Source: RUG14186 sp964644555 | GTDB taxonomy: Bacteria; Bacillota; Clostridia; Eubacteriales; Anaerofustaceae | NCBI GenBank assembly: GCA_964644555.1 | Contig: CAZXWI010000004.1 | Coordinates: 1-34,050 of the forward strand | Direction of reading: 5' to 3' | Length of the DNA: 34,050 bases | In this document: positions 14,211 to 23,643 of the stretch, in pieces | Layout of the letters: each line of letters opens with the position of its first letter | How positions within the stretch are numbered: position 1 is the first letter of the stretch | Translations under genes and position numbers: made by a program | Notes under the pieces: generated by a model | Database searches by the model: none | What the model was told of the DNA's origin: nothing | The model's input: only the letters and a program-made list of their open reading frames with translations

Positions 14211-16079
14211 TTATTTCTTTTTCGTTATTTCTATCAACAATACATTTATATCCGACGGAGATACTCCCGATATTCTGCTTGCCTGCCCTATATTTTTCGG
14301 GCGCAATTTAGTGAGCTTTTGTCTTGCTTCCAATCTTAAATTTGCCGTATTTTCATAGTCGAAATCATCGGGAATCAGCTTATTTTCAAGTTTTAGGAAT
14401 CGCTCTATTTGTTGTTGCTGCTTTTGTATATAGTTTTCGTATTTTATTTGAGTATGCACCTGGAATTTGATATCGCCCGAAAGAGGAGGTCTGTCTTTGT
14501 CGAGATCCTCTGCCATGTCGTAATCAAATTGAGGTCTTTTCATCAAATCATAAAGGCTTACGGAAGCTTTGATGGTGTCTATGCCATGCTTTTGGGCAAA
14601 GGTGTCAAACTCTTCCCCTGCTTTTATTTTTGTGTTACGAAGTCTTGTCATTTCTTCGTTTATCATGTTTTGCTTTTGGATAAACTTTTGATATCTATCC
14701 TCGTCTATCAAGCCGAATTCGTACCCCAAAGGAGTAAGACGCATATCGGCATTATCCTGCCTTAATAAAAGCCTGTATTCAACACGAGAAGTCATTATTC
14801 GGTATGGCTCGCTTGTTCCTTTGGTTACGATATCATCAATCAATACCCCAATATACGCATCGGCTCTTCCCAAAATCAAATACTTTCCGCCATCTACATA
14901 TTGAGCGGCATTTATTCCTGCCACTATCCCCTGTGCGGCAGCTTCTTCATATCCGCTGGTGCCGTTGATCTGACCTGCTGTGAATAAGCCCTTTACCAAT
15001 TTTGTTTCAAGGCTTGCTTCTATTTGAGTCGGCTCTATGGCATCATATTCTATGGCATAAGCAGGACGCATTATTTCGCAATTTTCAAAGCCCTCTATGG
15101 TGCGCATAAATTCAAGCTGCACATCTTCGGGAAGAGAGCTTGACATACCCTGAATATAAACTTCGTCCGTGCTTTCACCCTCGGGTTCTACGAATAGCTG
15201 ATGTCTTTGTTTATCGGCAAATCTGACTACCTTATCTTCAATGCTCGGGCAATACCTCGGACCTGTGCCTTCGATAACCCCCGAATACAGCGGTGAACGG
15301 TGAAGATTTGCTTTAATTACTTCGTGAGTTCTCTCGTTGGTATATCCCAAATAGCAGGGAACATTTTTATATGTACATTCCTCATCGTCAAATGAAAACG
15401 GACTTCCGCCCTCATCGCCGTATTGCACGGAAAGCTTGGAAAAATCTATGCTTCTCTTGTTGACTCTTGCCGGAGTACCCGTTTTAAGACGAAGTATTTC
15501 AAAGCCCAATTCTTTCAAACAACCACTTAACGGGCCGGATGCAATAAGCCCATTCGGACCGCATTCTCTGGTGGATTCTCCGATTATAACCTTGCCTTTT
15601 AAATATGTGCCGGAGGCTATAACAGCGGCTTTACAGCGGTATATTCCACCTGTTTCGACTTCCACCCCCGTAAGAATGCCGTTTTCGACTATAAGGCTGA
15701 CTGCTTCGTTTTGCTTTAAATACAAATTCTCTTGATGTTCGATAATGCTTTTCATATATTCATGATATCTGCGTTTGTCTGCTTGAGCTCGCAAGGACTG
15801 CACAGCTGCACCCTTTGAAGAGTTGAGTGTTTTTATTTGCAAATATGTACGGTCTATAGCCTTACCCATCTCACCGCCGAGAGCATCTATCTCTCTGACC
15901 AAATGCCCTTTACCGGTGCCGCCAATCGACGGATTGCAAGGCATGAGTGCAAGGGAATCCAAATGCAAAGTCAAGAGCAACGTTTTCTTGCCTTTTCTTG
16001 CCGATGCCAAAGCAGCTTCGCATCCTGCATGACCTGCCCCTATTACTACAACATCATAATATCCGGCTTCGAATTTCAT
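14211..16079 (-). CDS. mnmG: tRNA uridine 5-carboxymethylaminomethyl modification enzyme, FAD subunit
   Basis: This 622-residue protein is MnmG (GidA). With MnmE it puts carboxymethylaminomethyl or aminomethyl on C5 of wobble U34 in tRNAs that read two-codon families, using FAD, NADH and methylene-THF. The FAD-binding Rossmann motif is GAGHAGCEAALASARKG at residues 13-29; later blocks include GTYLKG, TGTPARV and GLFTAGQINGTSGYEEAAAQG. The C-terminal helical domain that binds MnmE and tRNA ends with the usual RISGVSPSDINVLLI. Length is normal. It starts seven bases after the mnmE stop, so the two partners are probably made from one mRNA. Confidence 0.97.
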   Translation of the reverse strand: MKFEAGYYDVVVIGAGHAGCEAALASARKGKKTLLLTLHLDSLALMPCNPSIGGTGKGHLVREIDALGGEMGKAIDRTYLQIKTLNSSKGAAVQSLRAQADKRRYHEYMKSIIEHQENLYLKQNEAVSLIVENGILTGVEVETGGIYRCKAAVIASGTYLKGKVIIGESTRECGPNGLIASGPLSGCLKELGFEILRLKTGTPARVNKRSIDFSKLSVQYGDEGGSPFSFDDEECTYKNVPCYLGYTNERTHEVIKANLHRSPLYSGVIEGTGPRYCPSIEDKVVRFADKQRHQLFVEPEGESTDEVYIQGMSSSLPEDVQLEFMRTIEGFENCEIMRPAYAIEYDAIEPTQIEASLETKLVKGLFTAGQINGTSGYEEAAAQGIVAGINAAQYVDGGKYLILGRADAYIGVLIDDIVTKGTSEPYRIMTSRVEYRLLLRQDNADMRLTPLGYEFGLIDEDRYQKFIQKQNMINEEMTRLRNTKIKAGEEFDTFAQKHGIDTIKASVSLYDLMKRPQFDYDMAEDLDKDRPPLSGDIKFQVHTQIKYENYIQKQQQQIERFLKLENKLIPDDFDYENTANLRLEARQKLTKLRPKNIGQASRISGVSPSDINVLLIEITKKK

Positions 16080-16086
16080 TTTAAAC

Positions 16087-17460
16087 CTACTTTCCTAAAC
16101 AAAAATTAGCGAAAATTTCATTTACAATATCTTCATCGGCAGTCTCGCCCGTGATTTCTCCCAAAGCGTGCCATGCATCTCTTATATCTATTTCTATAAG
16201 ATCCACAGGCATCATGCAAGATAGAGTTTCTATGGCGCTTCCAATAGAATTTACGGCTCTGTCGATAAGAGCTTTATGCCTTGAATTAACAAGTAATATA
16301 CAGCTTGCCACATCACCCGGTTCGCTTTGGGCAAATGCTGTTATTTTTTCTTCCAATTCTTCCAAATTATCACAAGTGCGAGCCGACATTACCACAAAAT
16401 CTTCATTTTGGAAAAAGTTTTTTGTGTTTTCATTAATGCCCTTATCACACTTATTTAATATTACGATAATGGGTTTTTGCTTTGCTTTTTCGTAAATGGC
16501 TTTATCTTCTTCACTGAGTTCACTCGATACATCACACACAAACAAAGCAAGGTCTGCATTTTCCAAGGCGCTGATGGATTTTTGTATGCCGATGGCTTCG
16601 ACTTTATCATCGGATTCTCTTATTCCCGCAGTGTCCATTATTTTAACGGGAATGCCTCCCATATATATAAGCTCATCCACCACATCTCTCGTGGTTCCCG
16701 GAATATCGGTTACGATTGCTTTCTCTTCATTTACCAAAGCATTGAGCAGCATCGATTTACCTACATTCGGTTTACCGACTATAGCAGTTTTTAGTCCGTC
16801 TTTATAAATCTCGCCTTTTTTAAATGTGACGGATAGATTCATCATGTGATTTCGGATAATATCCAATTCGTTCTTCAATTCGAAATTTTGAAGTTCGTCT
16901 ATGTCATATTCGGGATATTGTATCGTTACCTCCAAATTTGAAAGAACTGTGAGTATCTCGGACTTGATTTTATCTATTTCGTCTTTGAGTCTGCCTTCTA
17001 TCTGACCTGCGGCAATTTTGGAAAAAGACTCGGTTTTACTCGTTATCATATCGCTTACGGCTTCCGCTTGCGATAAATCTATTCTGCCACCTAAAAAAGC
17101 CCTTTTGGTAAATTCACCCGGCTCGGCAAGGCGTATTCCCTCGGAAATAATAAGATCCAAAACGCTCCTTGCTGCTGCAAACCCACCATGGCAATTTATC
17201 TCGCATACATCTTGAGTTGTATATGTGTGAGGAGCTTCCATTTTGCTTACCAAAACCTCATCAAGCACTTCACCGTTTTTATTGACAATATGCCCGTAAT
17301 TTATGCTGAAATTATTTGCATCGGCAAATCTTTTGTTATTCGGTCTTTTAAATATTCGCTCTATTACTTCAAAAGCTTCATCTCCGCTTATTCTGATAAT
17401 GGAAATGCCTCCCATTCCGGCAGGAGTGGAGATAGCAGCTATGGTTTCTTCGTTATACAT
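16087..17460 (-). CDS. mnmE: tRNA modification GTPase MnmE
   Basis: This 457-residue protein is MnmE (TrmE/ThdF), the GTPase partner of MnmG in wobble U34 modification. The N-terminal THF-binding domain begins with DTIAAISTP-like sequence (EETIAAISTPAG). The inserted G domain shows the P-loop GKPNVGKS (229-236), PGTTRD (254-259), DTAGI (276-280) and NKCD. The C-terminus is FCLGK, with the conserved Cys. The ATG follows GAGGT by nine bases. It heads the operon mnmE-mnmG-noc-ogg-tmcAL. In the divergent gap upstream (17461-17679) I see no confident promoter for it, only AT-rich -10-like sequence, and a small inverted repeat ATTGCA-TTT-TGCAAT (17549-17563). Confidence 0.97.
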   Translation of the reverse strand: MYNEETIAAISTPAGMGGISIIRISGDEAFEVIERIFKRPNNKRFADANNFSINYGHIVNKNGEVLDEVLVSKMEAPHTYTTQDVCEINCHGGFAAARSVLDLIISEGIRLAEPGEFTKRAFLGGRIDLSQAEAVSDMITSKTESFSKIAAGQIEGRLKDEIDKIKSEILTVLSNLEVTIQYPEYDIDELQNFELKNELDIIRNHMMNLSVTFKKGEIYKDGLKTAIVGKPNVGKSMLLNALVNEEKAIVTDIPGTTRDVVDELIYMGGIPVKIMDTAGIRESDDKVEAIGIQKSISALENADLALFVCDVSSELSEEDKAIYEKAKQKPIIVILNKCDKGINENTKNFFQNEDFVVMSARTCDNLEELEEKITAFAQSEPGDVASCILLVNSRHKALIDRAVNSIGSAIETLSCMMPVDLIEIDIRDAWHALGEITGETADEDIVNEIFANFCLGK

Positions 17461-17627
17461 AAGTATTTCACCTCAACTATATATTTTAACAAAAAACAAT
17501 AAAATAATAAAGTAAAAAACAGTTATTGGGAAATAATATATGAAAATGATTGCATTTTGCAATATTACCGTATGTTTTGCTTAAATATACACTGCGAATT
17601 ATTATTTCATTAATTTTAAATTTTTGA

Positions 17628-17655
17628 TTGATAAATTTCAAATAATTGGTATACT
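17628..17655 (+). promoter_or_regulatory. Promoter of the Bax inhibitor-1 family gene
   Basis: TTGATA (17628-17633) and TATACT (17650-17655) are 16 bases apart. The -10 is extended by TG at 17647-17648. The AAGGAGG ribosome site follows at 17666-17672. Confidence 0.7.
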
Positions 17656-17679
17656 TAAACCGCATAAGGAGGAATAATT

Positions 17680-18387
17680 ATGGAAGATTATAACTATTAT
17701 CAAGAAGAAACCACCAGATACGAATATATATCTCTTTCCGAATATGTAAACAAAACATTTCTTTGGATGTTCTTAGGGCTTTTGGTTACATTTGCAGTTG
17801 CATATTTCGGATACGCTTCGGCACTCATACTTTATGTATTTTATTACCCTGGAATTTACTTTGCATTATTGATAGGCGAAGTCATTGCCGTAATGGTACT
17901 ATCATCAAGGCTTGATAGAATGAGCACAACTACCGCAAAGGTACTCTTTATCGTCTATGCAATCATCAACGGTATTTCGTTCAGTTCTGTTTTCCTTACT
18001 TGCAATATGGGTATACTCATCTACGCTTTCGGGCTTTCGTCGATGTTTTTCGGAATAATGGGGCTGTACGGTTTTACCACCAAAAGAGATCTTTCTGGAA
18101 TCAAACCTATTCTTTTCGGAGAATTGATATTCCTTTTGGTAATAAGCATATTATCAATATTCATTAATTTCAGTGCTTACGAAACAGCCATATGCATAAT
18201 CGGTATCGTTGTGTTCTTAGGAATTACCGCATACGATATGCAGAAAGTAAAGCACTATCACGCAATGTATGCTTATGACTCTGAAATGGCGGCTAAAAGC
18301 TCAATCTATGCGGCACTTCAAATATACCTCGACTTCATCAACATATTCTTGTATATTTTAAGATTAATGAGAAACAAACGCCGTTAA
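17680..18387 (+). CDS. Bax inhibitor-1/YccA-family membrane protein
   Basis: This 235-residue integral membrane protein has a short polar N-terminus (residues 1-25, with several Tyr and acidic residues) followed by about seven hydrophobic segments. It matches the bacterial BI-1/YccA/YbhL family. Indicative stretches are GLLVTFAVAYFGY in the first helix and GITAYDMQKVKHYHAM near residue 185-200, which carries the family's conserved Asp in the sixth-seventh helix region. Family members include calcium-leak channels (BsYetJ) and FtsH-associated YccA; which applies here is unknown. AAGGAGG lies seven bases before the ATG. It is a single-gene unit bounded by its own promoter and a terminator. Confidence 0.88.
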   Translation: MEDYNYYQEETTRYEYISLSEYVNKTFLWMFLGLLVTFAVAYFGYASALILYVFYYPGIYFALLIGEVIAVMVLSSRLDRMSTTTAKVLFIVYAIINGISFSSVFLTCNMGILIYAFGLSSMFFGIMGLYGFTTKRDLSGIKPILFGELIFLLVISILSIFINFSAYETAICIIGIVVFLGITAYDMQKVKHYHAMYAYDSEMAAKSSIYAALQIYLDFINIFLYILRLMRNKRR

Positions 18388-18403
18388 TCAATCAAATTAA
18401 GTT

Positions 18404-18437
18404 AAGCTGTGCTATGTAACTTTGCACAGCTTTTTTT
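18404..18437 (+). terminator. Terminator of the Bax inhibitor-1 family gene
   Basis: AAGCTGTGC (18404-18412) pairs perfectly with GCACAGCTT (18424-18432), loop eleven bases, followed by a T-run to 18437. Confidence 0.9.
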
Positions 18438-18591
18438 GTTTCAAAGCACCTATATTTACTGTTTTACGAAATTAGTATATACCCTTCCTATTTTGAAATA
18501 CATTTAATACATATTCTCAAATCCTCGTTCTTTTCATACATATACGGCTTTATTGAGTAAATATTACGACTGAAAATAACATTCTTCGTAA

Positions 18592-18620
18592 TTACATACC
18601 ATTCAATTTTATGCTATAAT
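18592..18620 (+). promoter_or_regulatory. Extended -10 promoter of the MoxR-VWA pair
   Basis: TGC-TATAAT ending at 18620 is an extended -10. The -35 position (18592-18597, TTACAT) is weak. The rest of 18438-18591 is AT-rich with nothing recognised except distant TTACGAA/TTCGTAA half-sites. Confidence 0.6.
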
Positions 18621-18653
18621 TATATTGATAAATAAGAAAAGGAAAATATATTT

Positions 18654-19571
18654 ATGATAGACTTAATCCAAAATTTAACCGAGCAGGGCGTTAATCAGCA
18701 GCTCTTAGACAAAGCCATTGACTTTGCGAAAAATAACAGCGTAGATAAAGAATATGAAAACAGGTTGATAGACCCCACAAATGTTTATTACGGAAAGGAT
18801 GTTTGGGAAATGGCGATTGCCGCTCTTTTGGAAGGCCATAACATTTTGCTAAGCGGAGCCAAGGCAACAGGGAAAAATGTTTTGGCGGACAACCTTGCAT
18901 TTCTCTTTGCAAGACCCGAATTCAATATTTCGTTTAATGTTACCACCGACAGCTCATGCCTCATAGGAACGGATACATTCGTGGATAACGAAGTTAAACT
19001 TCGTAAGGGGCCTGTATACCAATGCGCTCAGTGCGGTGGATTCGGCATATTCGATGAAGTAAATATGGCAAAAAACGATGCAGTATCGGTTCTTCATTCG
19101 GCACTGGATCACAGAAGAATAATCGATGTTCCGGGGTATGAAAAAATCATACTGCACCCCTCTACCCGATTTATAGGCACTATGAACTACGGCTACGCAG
19201 GCACAAAAGAGCTTAACGAAGCATTGGTTTCAAGATTTTTGGTTATTGATATGCCTCAACTTGACCACCCGACTTTGATGAAAATTCTAAAGGATGAATT
19301 TTCCGATGCAAAAGAATTTGCATTGGATCAATTCTGCGGACTCTTCATGGACTTGCAATTAAAAGCGCTTAACAGCGAGATTTCCACAAAAGCAGTGGAT
19401 TTAAGAGGAATGATTTCGGCAATCAAAACCATAAAAATAGGTCTTGAACCGTCAAAGGCAATAAAAATGGGGATCACAAATAAGAGTTTCGATAATTTCG
19501 AGCGTGATATAATAAACGATGTGGTTATGACACGAATTCCCTCGGATTGGACACCTTCCGATATATTTTAG
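18654..19571 (+). CDS. MoxR-type AAA+ ATPase
   Basis: This 305-residue ATPase has the MoxR layout. Walker A is GAKATGKN (68-75), with Asn where Ser or Thr normally coordinates magnesium. Walker B is GIFDEVN (131-137), sensor 1 is GTMNYGY (175-181), and the arginine finger region is ALVSRF (190-195). A Cys pair, C-x-x-C at 124-127, lies just before Walker B. MoxR ATPases work with a VWA partner to load metals or remodel protein complexes (RavA-ViaA, NorQ-NorD, CobS-CobT). The VWA partner is encoded nine bases downstream. No target enzyme is adjacent, so the client is unknown. Confidence 0.88.
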   Translation: MIDLIQNLTEQGVNQQLLDKAIDFAKNNSVDKEYENRLIDPTNVYYGKDVWEMAIAALLEGHNILLSGAKATGKNVLADNLAFLFARPEFNISFNVTTDSSCLIGTDTFVDNEVKLRKGPVYQCAQCGGFGIFDEVNMAKNDAVSVLHSALDHRRIIDVPGYEKIILHPSTRFIGTMNYGYAGTKELNEALVSRFLVIDMPQLDHPTLMKILKDEFSDAKEFALDQFCGLFMDLQLKALNSEISTKAVDLRGMISAIKTIKIGLEPSKAIKMGITNKSFDNFERDIINDVVMTRIPSDWTPSDIF

Positions 19572-19580
19572 GTTATAAAT

Positions 19581-21356
19581 ATGGATGAAAACAAAAATTC
19601 AAACTATATAGACGAAGAAACTGAACTTCGGCTTAATTCACGCATTATGAACTTGGTTTGGACAATAAGCGGGAATTACGATATAAACTATTCACCTGAC
19701 ACCAAACTATTCATGCGTTCGGAGGCGATGTGCCTTTATGATGCAATAAAGCAAGGAGCGTTTGCAAAATATTACGACAGAGAATTGCTTTCGTTGTATA
19801 TACTCAAAAAACTATACAAAGAGGCAGATTACGAAATACTCAATTCCGTAGCGCAAATGGCTGTTGAATCGGCTTGCCGCAACAAGATAGAAGATGAGCG
19901 TGCCGGAGTGTTTCAAATAAGAGAAAGAGCCTTAGACGATATGGTAGATTTGGATTTCAAGAAAATGGCTCATTCACCCGCCGGCAGAATGAAACTGGCT
20001 CTTATTCATACATACCGAACAGGTAAAATAAGCACAACCAAAGCTTTAACACCTGCTATAGAAAAATTTATTTCTCTGGAAAACGAATCGGATACCATGG
20101 AAATAATCAAAGCAATAGACGAAATATATAACCACTACTTCGACAAAAGCTTTGAAAAAAACGGTATAACTCTGGAAGATGTAATGAATGTGCCGTTGAG
20201 GCTATTGGTGGATAACGACTGGAGCGATATCTTAAACGATGAACTTTATACGGACAATTTCGAGCAGATAGTACAGGAAATAAGTGCAAGCCTAACAAAC
20301 CTCTCGCAAAGTGTTGAAAAGGAAAGCACCGATAAAGCAAAACAGAGCATTAAATTTTTGAACAACCAAGATGTTCAAAAGATGAATATACATGTTGAAA
20401 ACACTTTCGGAAAAAGTTACCTGAGCGAGCAAGAGAATAAAAGGCTGAATTACTCGATTTGTAAAGGGATATCATCTAATTGCAAATTGCATTTTACCGA
20501 CGGTATATTATCAACTCTGCCCAAAGATCATTATAGATACAAATACGCTCAGAGCCATCTATCCAAAAACAAAGTGGCATACTTTGATAACCATAGAATT
20601 GTCAAAAGGAATATAGCCATTCTAACGGGCATACTAAAAAACTCGCTCATATTGCGCTCAGAAAAGGAAATGATACCCGGAGATTCGGGCAAAGTCAATA
20701 TTAAAAAAGTATGGAAGATAGGCAGGGCAAATGCCGAGAATATTTTCGATAAAATAGTCAAAAGAGACGAATCCGACTTTGTTGTGGATATATTAATAGA
20801 TGCCAGCGGTTCGCAGTCATCAAGGCAGGGCAAGGTAGCGCTTCAGGCATTCATATTAAGCGAATCCCTTTCGGAAGCCAAGATACCCCACAGAATAATG
20901 TCGTATTGCACATTTTGGGAATATACAGTACTTCGCCGCTTTAGGGATTATGACAGTCCCAAAAGTGCAAATGCGAAAATATTCGAATACATGACTTCCT
21001 CCAACAACCGCGATGGTCTTGCAATAAAAGCCATTTGTGAGAACCTGCTAAAAAGAGATGAAGAACATAAGATTCTCATTGTTTTATCCGACGGGCGCCC
21101 GAACGACATAAATTTAAACAATCCGAATGATTTAAACGGCATTCTGTACACAGGAGAAGCAGCCATAAAAGATACTGCACACGAAGTCCGAAATGCGAGA
21201 ATGAATGGAATAAGCGTTTTGGGTGTATTCGCAGGAAGTGAAGAGGACTTAGCAGCAGAAAAGCTTATATTCGGCAAGGACTTTGCCTACATTAAGAACA
21301 TTTCCAACTTTTCGAATGTTGTAGGATTATATCTTGTAAAACAAATTGAAGAATAA
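19581..21356 (+). CDS. VWA-domain partner of the MoxR ATPase
   Basis: This 591-residue protein ends in a von Willebrand A domain of the CobT/NorD/ViaA type. The MIDAS metal site is D-x-S-x-S at residues 407-411 (DASGS), with the later Asp in LSDGRPND (502-509) and a possible Thr/Asn site near 472-478. The N-terminal 390 residues are mostly helical and polar, with no signal peptide or membrane segment, so it is cytoplasmic. It starts nine bases after the ATPase stop with only a weak AGG ribosome site, as expected for coupled translation. Databases often label such proteins nitric oxide reductase activators, but no nitric oxide reductase genes are here. Confidence 0.87.
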   Translation: MDENKNSNYIDEETELRLNSRIMNLVWTISGNYDINYSPDTKLFMRSEAMCLYDAIKQGAFAKYYDRELLSLYILKKLYKEADYEILNSVAQMAVESACRNKIEDERAGVFQIRERALDDMVDLDFKKMAHSPAGRMKLALIHTYRTGKISTTKALTPAIEKFISLENESDTMEIIKAIDEIYNHYFDKSFEKNGITLEDVMNVPLRLLVDNDWSDILNDELYTDNFEQIVQEISASLTNLSQSVEKESTDKAKQSIKFLNNQDVQKMNIHVENTFGKSYLSEQENKRLNYSICKGISSNCKLHFTDGILSTLPKDHYRYKYAQSHLSKNKVAYFDNHRIVKRNIAILTGILKNSLILRSEKEMIPGDSGKVNIKKVWKIGRANAENIFDKIVKRDESDFVVDILIDASGSQSSRQGKVALQAFILSESLSEAKIPHRIMSYCTFWEYTVLRRFRDYDSPKSANAKIFEYMTSSNNRDGLAIKAICENLLKRDEEHKILIVLSDGRPNDINLNNPNDLNGILYTGEAAIKDTAHEVRNARMNGISVLGVFAGSEEDLAAEKLIFGKDFAYIKNISNFSNVVGLYLVKQIEE

Positions 21357-21367
21357 GCTAAAAACCG

Positions 21368-21396
21368 TTGATAAATAGTATTTAGAATGTTACAAT
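21368..21396 (+). promoter_or_regulatory. Promoter of the yitT-type gene
   Basis: TTGATA (21368-21373) and TACAAT (21391-21396) are 17 bases apart, and TG at 21388-21389 extends the -10. It starts just after the VWA gene, so the YitT gene has its own promoter. Confidence 0.75.
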
Positions 21397-21432
21397 CAGC
21401 AGGATATCATTTTTAAGGATTAAAATAAAACA

Positions 21433-22296
21433 ATGAAAACCCAAAGCAACACATTTAAAGTACTAAAAGAATATATGATTCTGACTGCCGCAACGCTTTT
21501 AATGGATATCGGGATATATGTATTCAAATACCCAAACAATTTCACATTCGGAGGTATTACGGGAGTTTCCATTTTGCTTTCGAAAGTAACACCGTTAACA
21601 ACAGCCACAATAAACCTTATTTTCAATATGGGGCTGCTCATAGTGGGCATAATTATCCTCGGCAAAGGTTTTACATCAAAAACAATATATGTAAGCACAC
21701 TATCCGCCGTGATGATATATATTTTAGAGAAAATATGGTATATTCCCGCACCATTAACATCCGAACCGATGCTGGAACTTGTGTTTGCTGTGTTGTTGCC
21801 GGCTTTGGCATCAGCCGTTCTTTTTAATATGAATGCTTCCAGTGGGGGTACCGATATAATCGCAATGATACTCAAAAAATATACTTCGCTCAATATAGGC
21901 ATGTGCTTATTATGCGTAGATATTTTTATTGCGGTCAGCACATTCATTGTATTCGATATACAGACAGGACTTTTCGCCCTTCTCGGCCTTATGGCAAAAT
22001 CGCTTATAATAGACAACGTAATCGAAAGCATAAATACTTGCAAATATTTCAATGTAATATGCAATAATCCCGAACCTATTTGCGATTTCATATGCTCGAA
22101 ATTAGACAGAAGCGCCACCGTATACGAAGCACAGGGAGCATTTTCACACCAGAAGAAATATGTTATTATGACGGCAATGAAGCGCCGACAAGCTGTTGAA
22201 CTTCGAAACTTTATAAGACAAACCGAACCCACCGCTTTTATACTCATATCCAACACGAGTGAGATTATAGGCAAAGGGTTTAGAGGATTTAACTAA
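21433..22296 (+). CDS. YitT-family membrane protein (DUF161 plus DUF2179)
   Basis: This 287-residue protein has five or six hydrophobic segments (residues about 12-200, the YitT_membrane region) and a soluble C-terminal DUF2179 domain (about 210-285), ending in TSEIIGKGFRGFN, the family's usual finish. FGGITGVSILL and NASSGGTDIIAMIL (about residues 131-144) are family landmarks. YitT proteins are widespread in Bacillota with no settled biochemical role. The AAGGA upstream is 13 bases from the ATG, longer than usual, so translation may be weak. A perfect bidirectional terminator follows directly. A long antisense frame over this gene is a shadow. Confidence 0.92.
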   Translation: MKTQSNTFKVLKEYMILTAATLLMDIGIYVFKYPNNFTFGGITGVSILLSKVTPLTTATINLIFNMGLLIVGIIILGKGFTSKTIYVSTLSAVMIYILEKIWYIPAPLTSEPMLELVFAVLLPALASAVLFNMNASSGGTDIIAMILKKYTSLNIGMCLLCVDIFIAVSTFIVFDIQTGLFALLGLMAKSLIIDNVIESINTCKYFNVICNNPEPICDFICSKLDRSATVYEAQGAFSHQKKYVIMTAMKRRQAVELRNFIRQTEPTAFILISNTSEIIGKGFRGFN

Positions 22297-22344
22297 AATA
22301 AAACAATCCCATTCACTGTGGTATGTGAATGGGATTGTTTTATT
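22297..22344. terminator. Perfect 20-bp bidirectional terminator between yitT and pgi
   Basis: A 20-bp perfect stem (22297-22316 with 22325-22344) and 8-base loop begins immediately after the yitT stop codon. Both arms end in TTTTATT-type runs, so it serves the convergent yitT (+) and pgi (-) genes. Confidence 0.93.
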
Positions 22345-22361
22345 AGTGGGATTTATTCCCC

Positions 22362-23597
22362 TTACTTCAACAACTCCCTAACATTAGCCTTATAAACTTC
22401 AACCCCCGGTTGATCAAATGGATCAACACCCAAAAGTATACAGCTCATGGCGCAGGCTTTTTCGAAAAAATAAACCAAGTATCCGAAGCTTTCTTCCGAA
22501 AAATCATCTACCTCAAACTTCATAACGGGCATTCCTGCCTGAGAATGAGCCTGAGAAACAGCTTCGTAAACGATGTTGTTCATCTCGTTATAGCTCTTTG
22601 CATCTTTTTTGAAAGTAATGTCCAAAGTAGGATTCTTTACTTTAAACATACTCTCGAAAATCATCGGCATACCTTCCTGCATATACTGACCTAAAGAATG
22701 TAAATCTCTTGTGTACATAAGCGATGCAGGTAAAAGACCTTTTCTGTTTTTGCCTTCACTCTCCCCGAAAAGCTGTTTAAGCCATTCGGCAAAGTATTCA
22801 AGTTGCGGTTCGTCATATGAGAACATCTCCACATTTTTTCCGTTTATGTAAAGAAGTCTTCTTATAACCGCATATTTGTAGCAGTCGTTGTACTTCACAT
22901 TCGGCTGTTTGACAATGTCGTAGGCTCTTTTAGCACCGTTTAACACCTTTACTATATTTACCCCTGCCACGGCAAGCGGGAACAGCCCTGCAGGCGTAAG
23001 AACGCTGTAGCGACCGCCTATGTCGGAAGGCAGCACAAAGCTCTTATAGCCCATTGCATCCACCTCGGCTCTTAACGTGCCTTTTTCGGCATCTGTTACT
23101 GCATAAATTCTGGTTTTATAATCTTCACCGTATTTCTCGAATAAGAAATATTTAAACAAATCGAATGCCGCTGATGTTTCCATGGTAGTGCCACTTTTGG
23201 ATATGACAATAAGGCACACATCTTCATTTTTAAGCTTTTTCATAAGCTGAGCATGATATGTGGCGCTCATATTACACCCTGCAAAATAAATTTTAGGTCT
23301 GTTCTTATTAACAGTAAAATCGTTTATCATCATATCAAGGCCTGCTTTGGCTCCGAGATATGATCCCCCTATGCCTATTACGACAACTGCCGTATGTTTT
23401 GAGGCTATATCATTTGCCGTATCGATAATATCTTTAACCAAAACTTGTGATATATCATAAGGATAATCCACCCAACCGGTAAATTTAAGATTACCGCTGT
23501 GAAGCGTTTCGTGTGCAATCTTTACAGGCTGCTCGAATGGATTAAAATCCTCGTTTTTTAAATTTAGCAATGAATAATCGAAAGTAACTTTGTTCAT
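22362..23597 (-). CDS. pgi: Glucose-6-phosphate isomerase
   Basis: This 411-residue enzyme interconverts glucose 6-phosphate and fructose 6-phosphate. The sugar-phosphate site shows GIGGSYLGAKAG (75-86), SKSGTT and GGRYSVLTPAG, and the catalytic segments are KQLFGESEGK, DLHSLGQ and the near-C-terminal DQPGVEVYK with the conserved Lys. It is shorter than the about 450 residues of Bacillus Pgi; the C-terminal tail after the catalytic Lys is cut to about ten residues, but no active-site block is missing. GGAG lies seven bases before the ATG. It has its own promoter and a shared bidirectional terminator, so it is monocistronic. Confidence 0.96.
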   Translation of the reverse strand: MNKVTFDYSLLNLKNEDFNPFEQPVKIAHETLHSGNLKFTGWVDYPYDISQVLVKDIIDTANDIASKHTAVVVIGIGGSYLGAKAGLDMMINDFTVNKNRPKIYFAGCNMSATYHAQLMKKLKNEDVCLIVISKSGTTMETSAAFDLFKYFLFEKYGEDYKTRIYAVTDAEKGTLRAEVDAMGYKSFVLPSDIGGRYSVLTPAGLFPLAVAGVNIVKVLNGAKRAYDIVKQPNVKYNDCYKYAVIRRLLYINGKNVEMFSYDEPQLEYFAEWLKQLFGESEGKNRKGLLPASLMYTRDLHSLGQYMQEGMPMIFESMFKVKNPTLDITFKKDAKSYNEMNNIVYEAVSQAHSQAGMPVMKFEVDDFSEESFGYLVYFFEKACAMSCILLGVDPFDQPGVEVYKANVRELLK

Positions 23598-23643
23598 AAA
23601 TTTCTCCGTCTAATCATCATTGATGATCTTTTTTCCGAAAATA

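Noticed and set aside
21420..22274. A 284-codon open frame on the - strand across yitT.
   Set aside because: It mirrors a real, well-recognised gene on the + strand, has no ribosome site, and its translation resembles no known protein.
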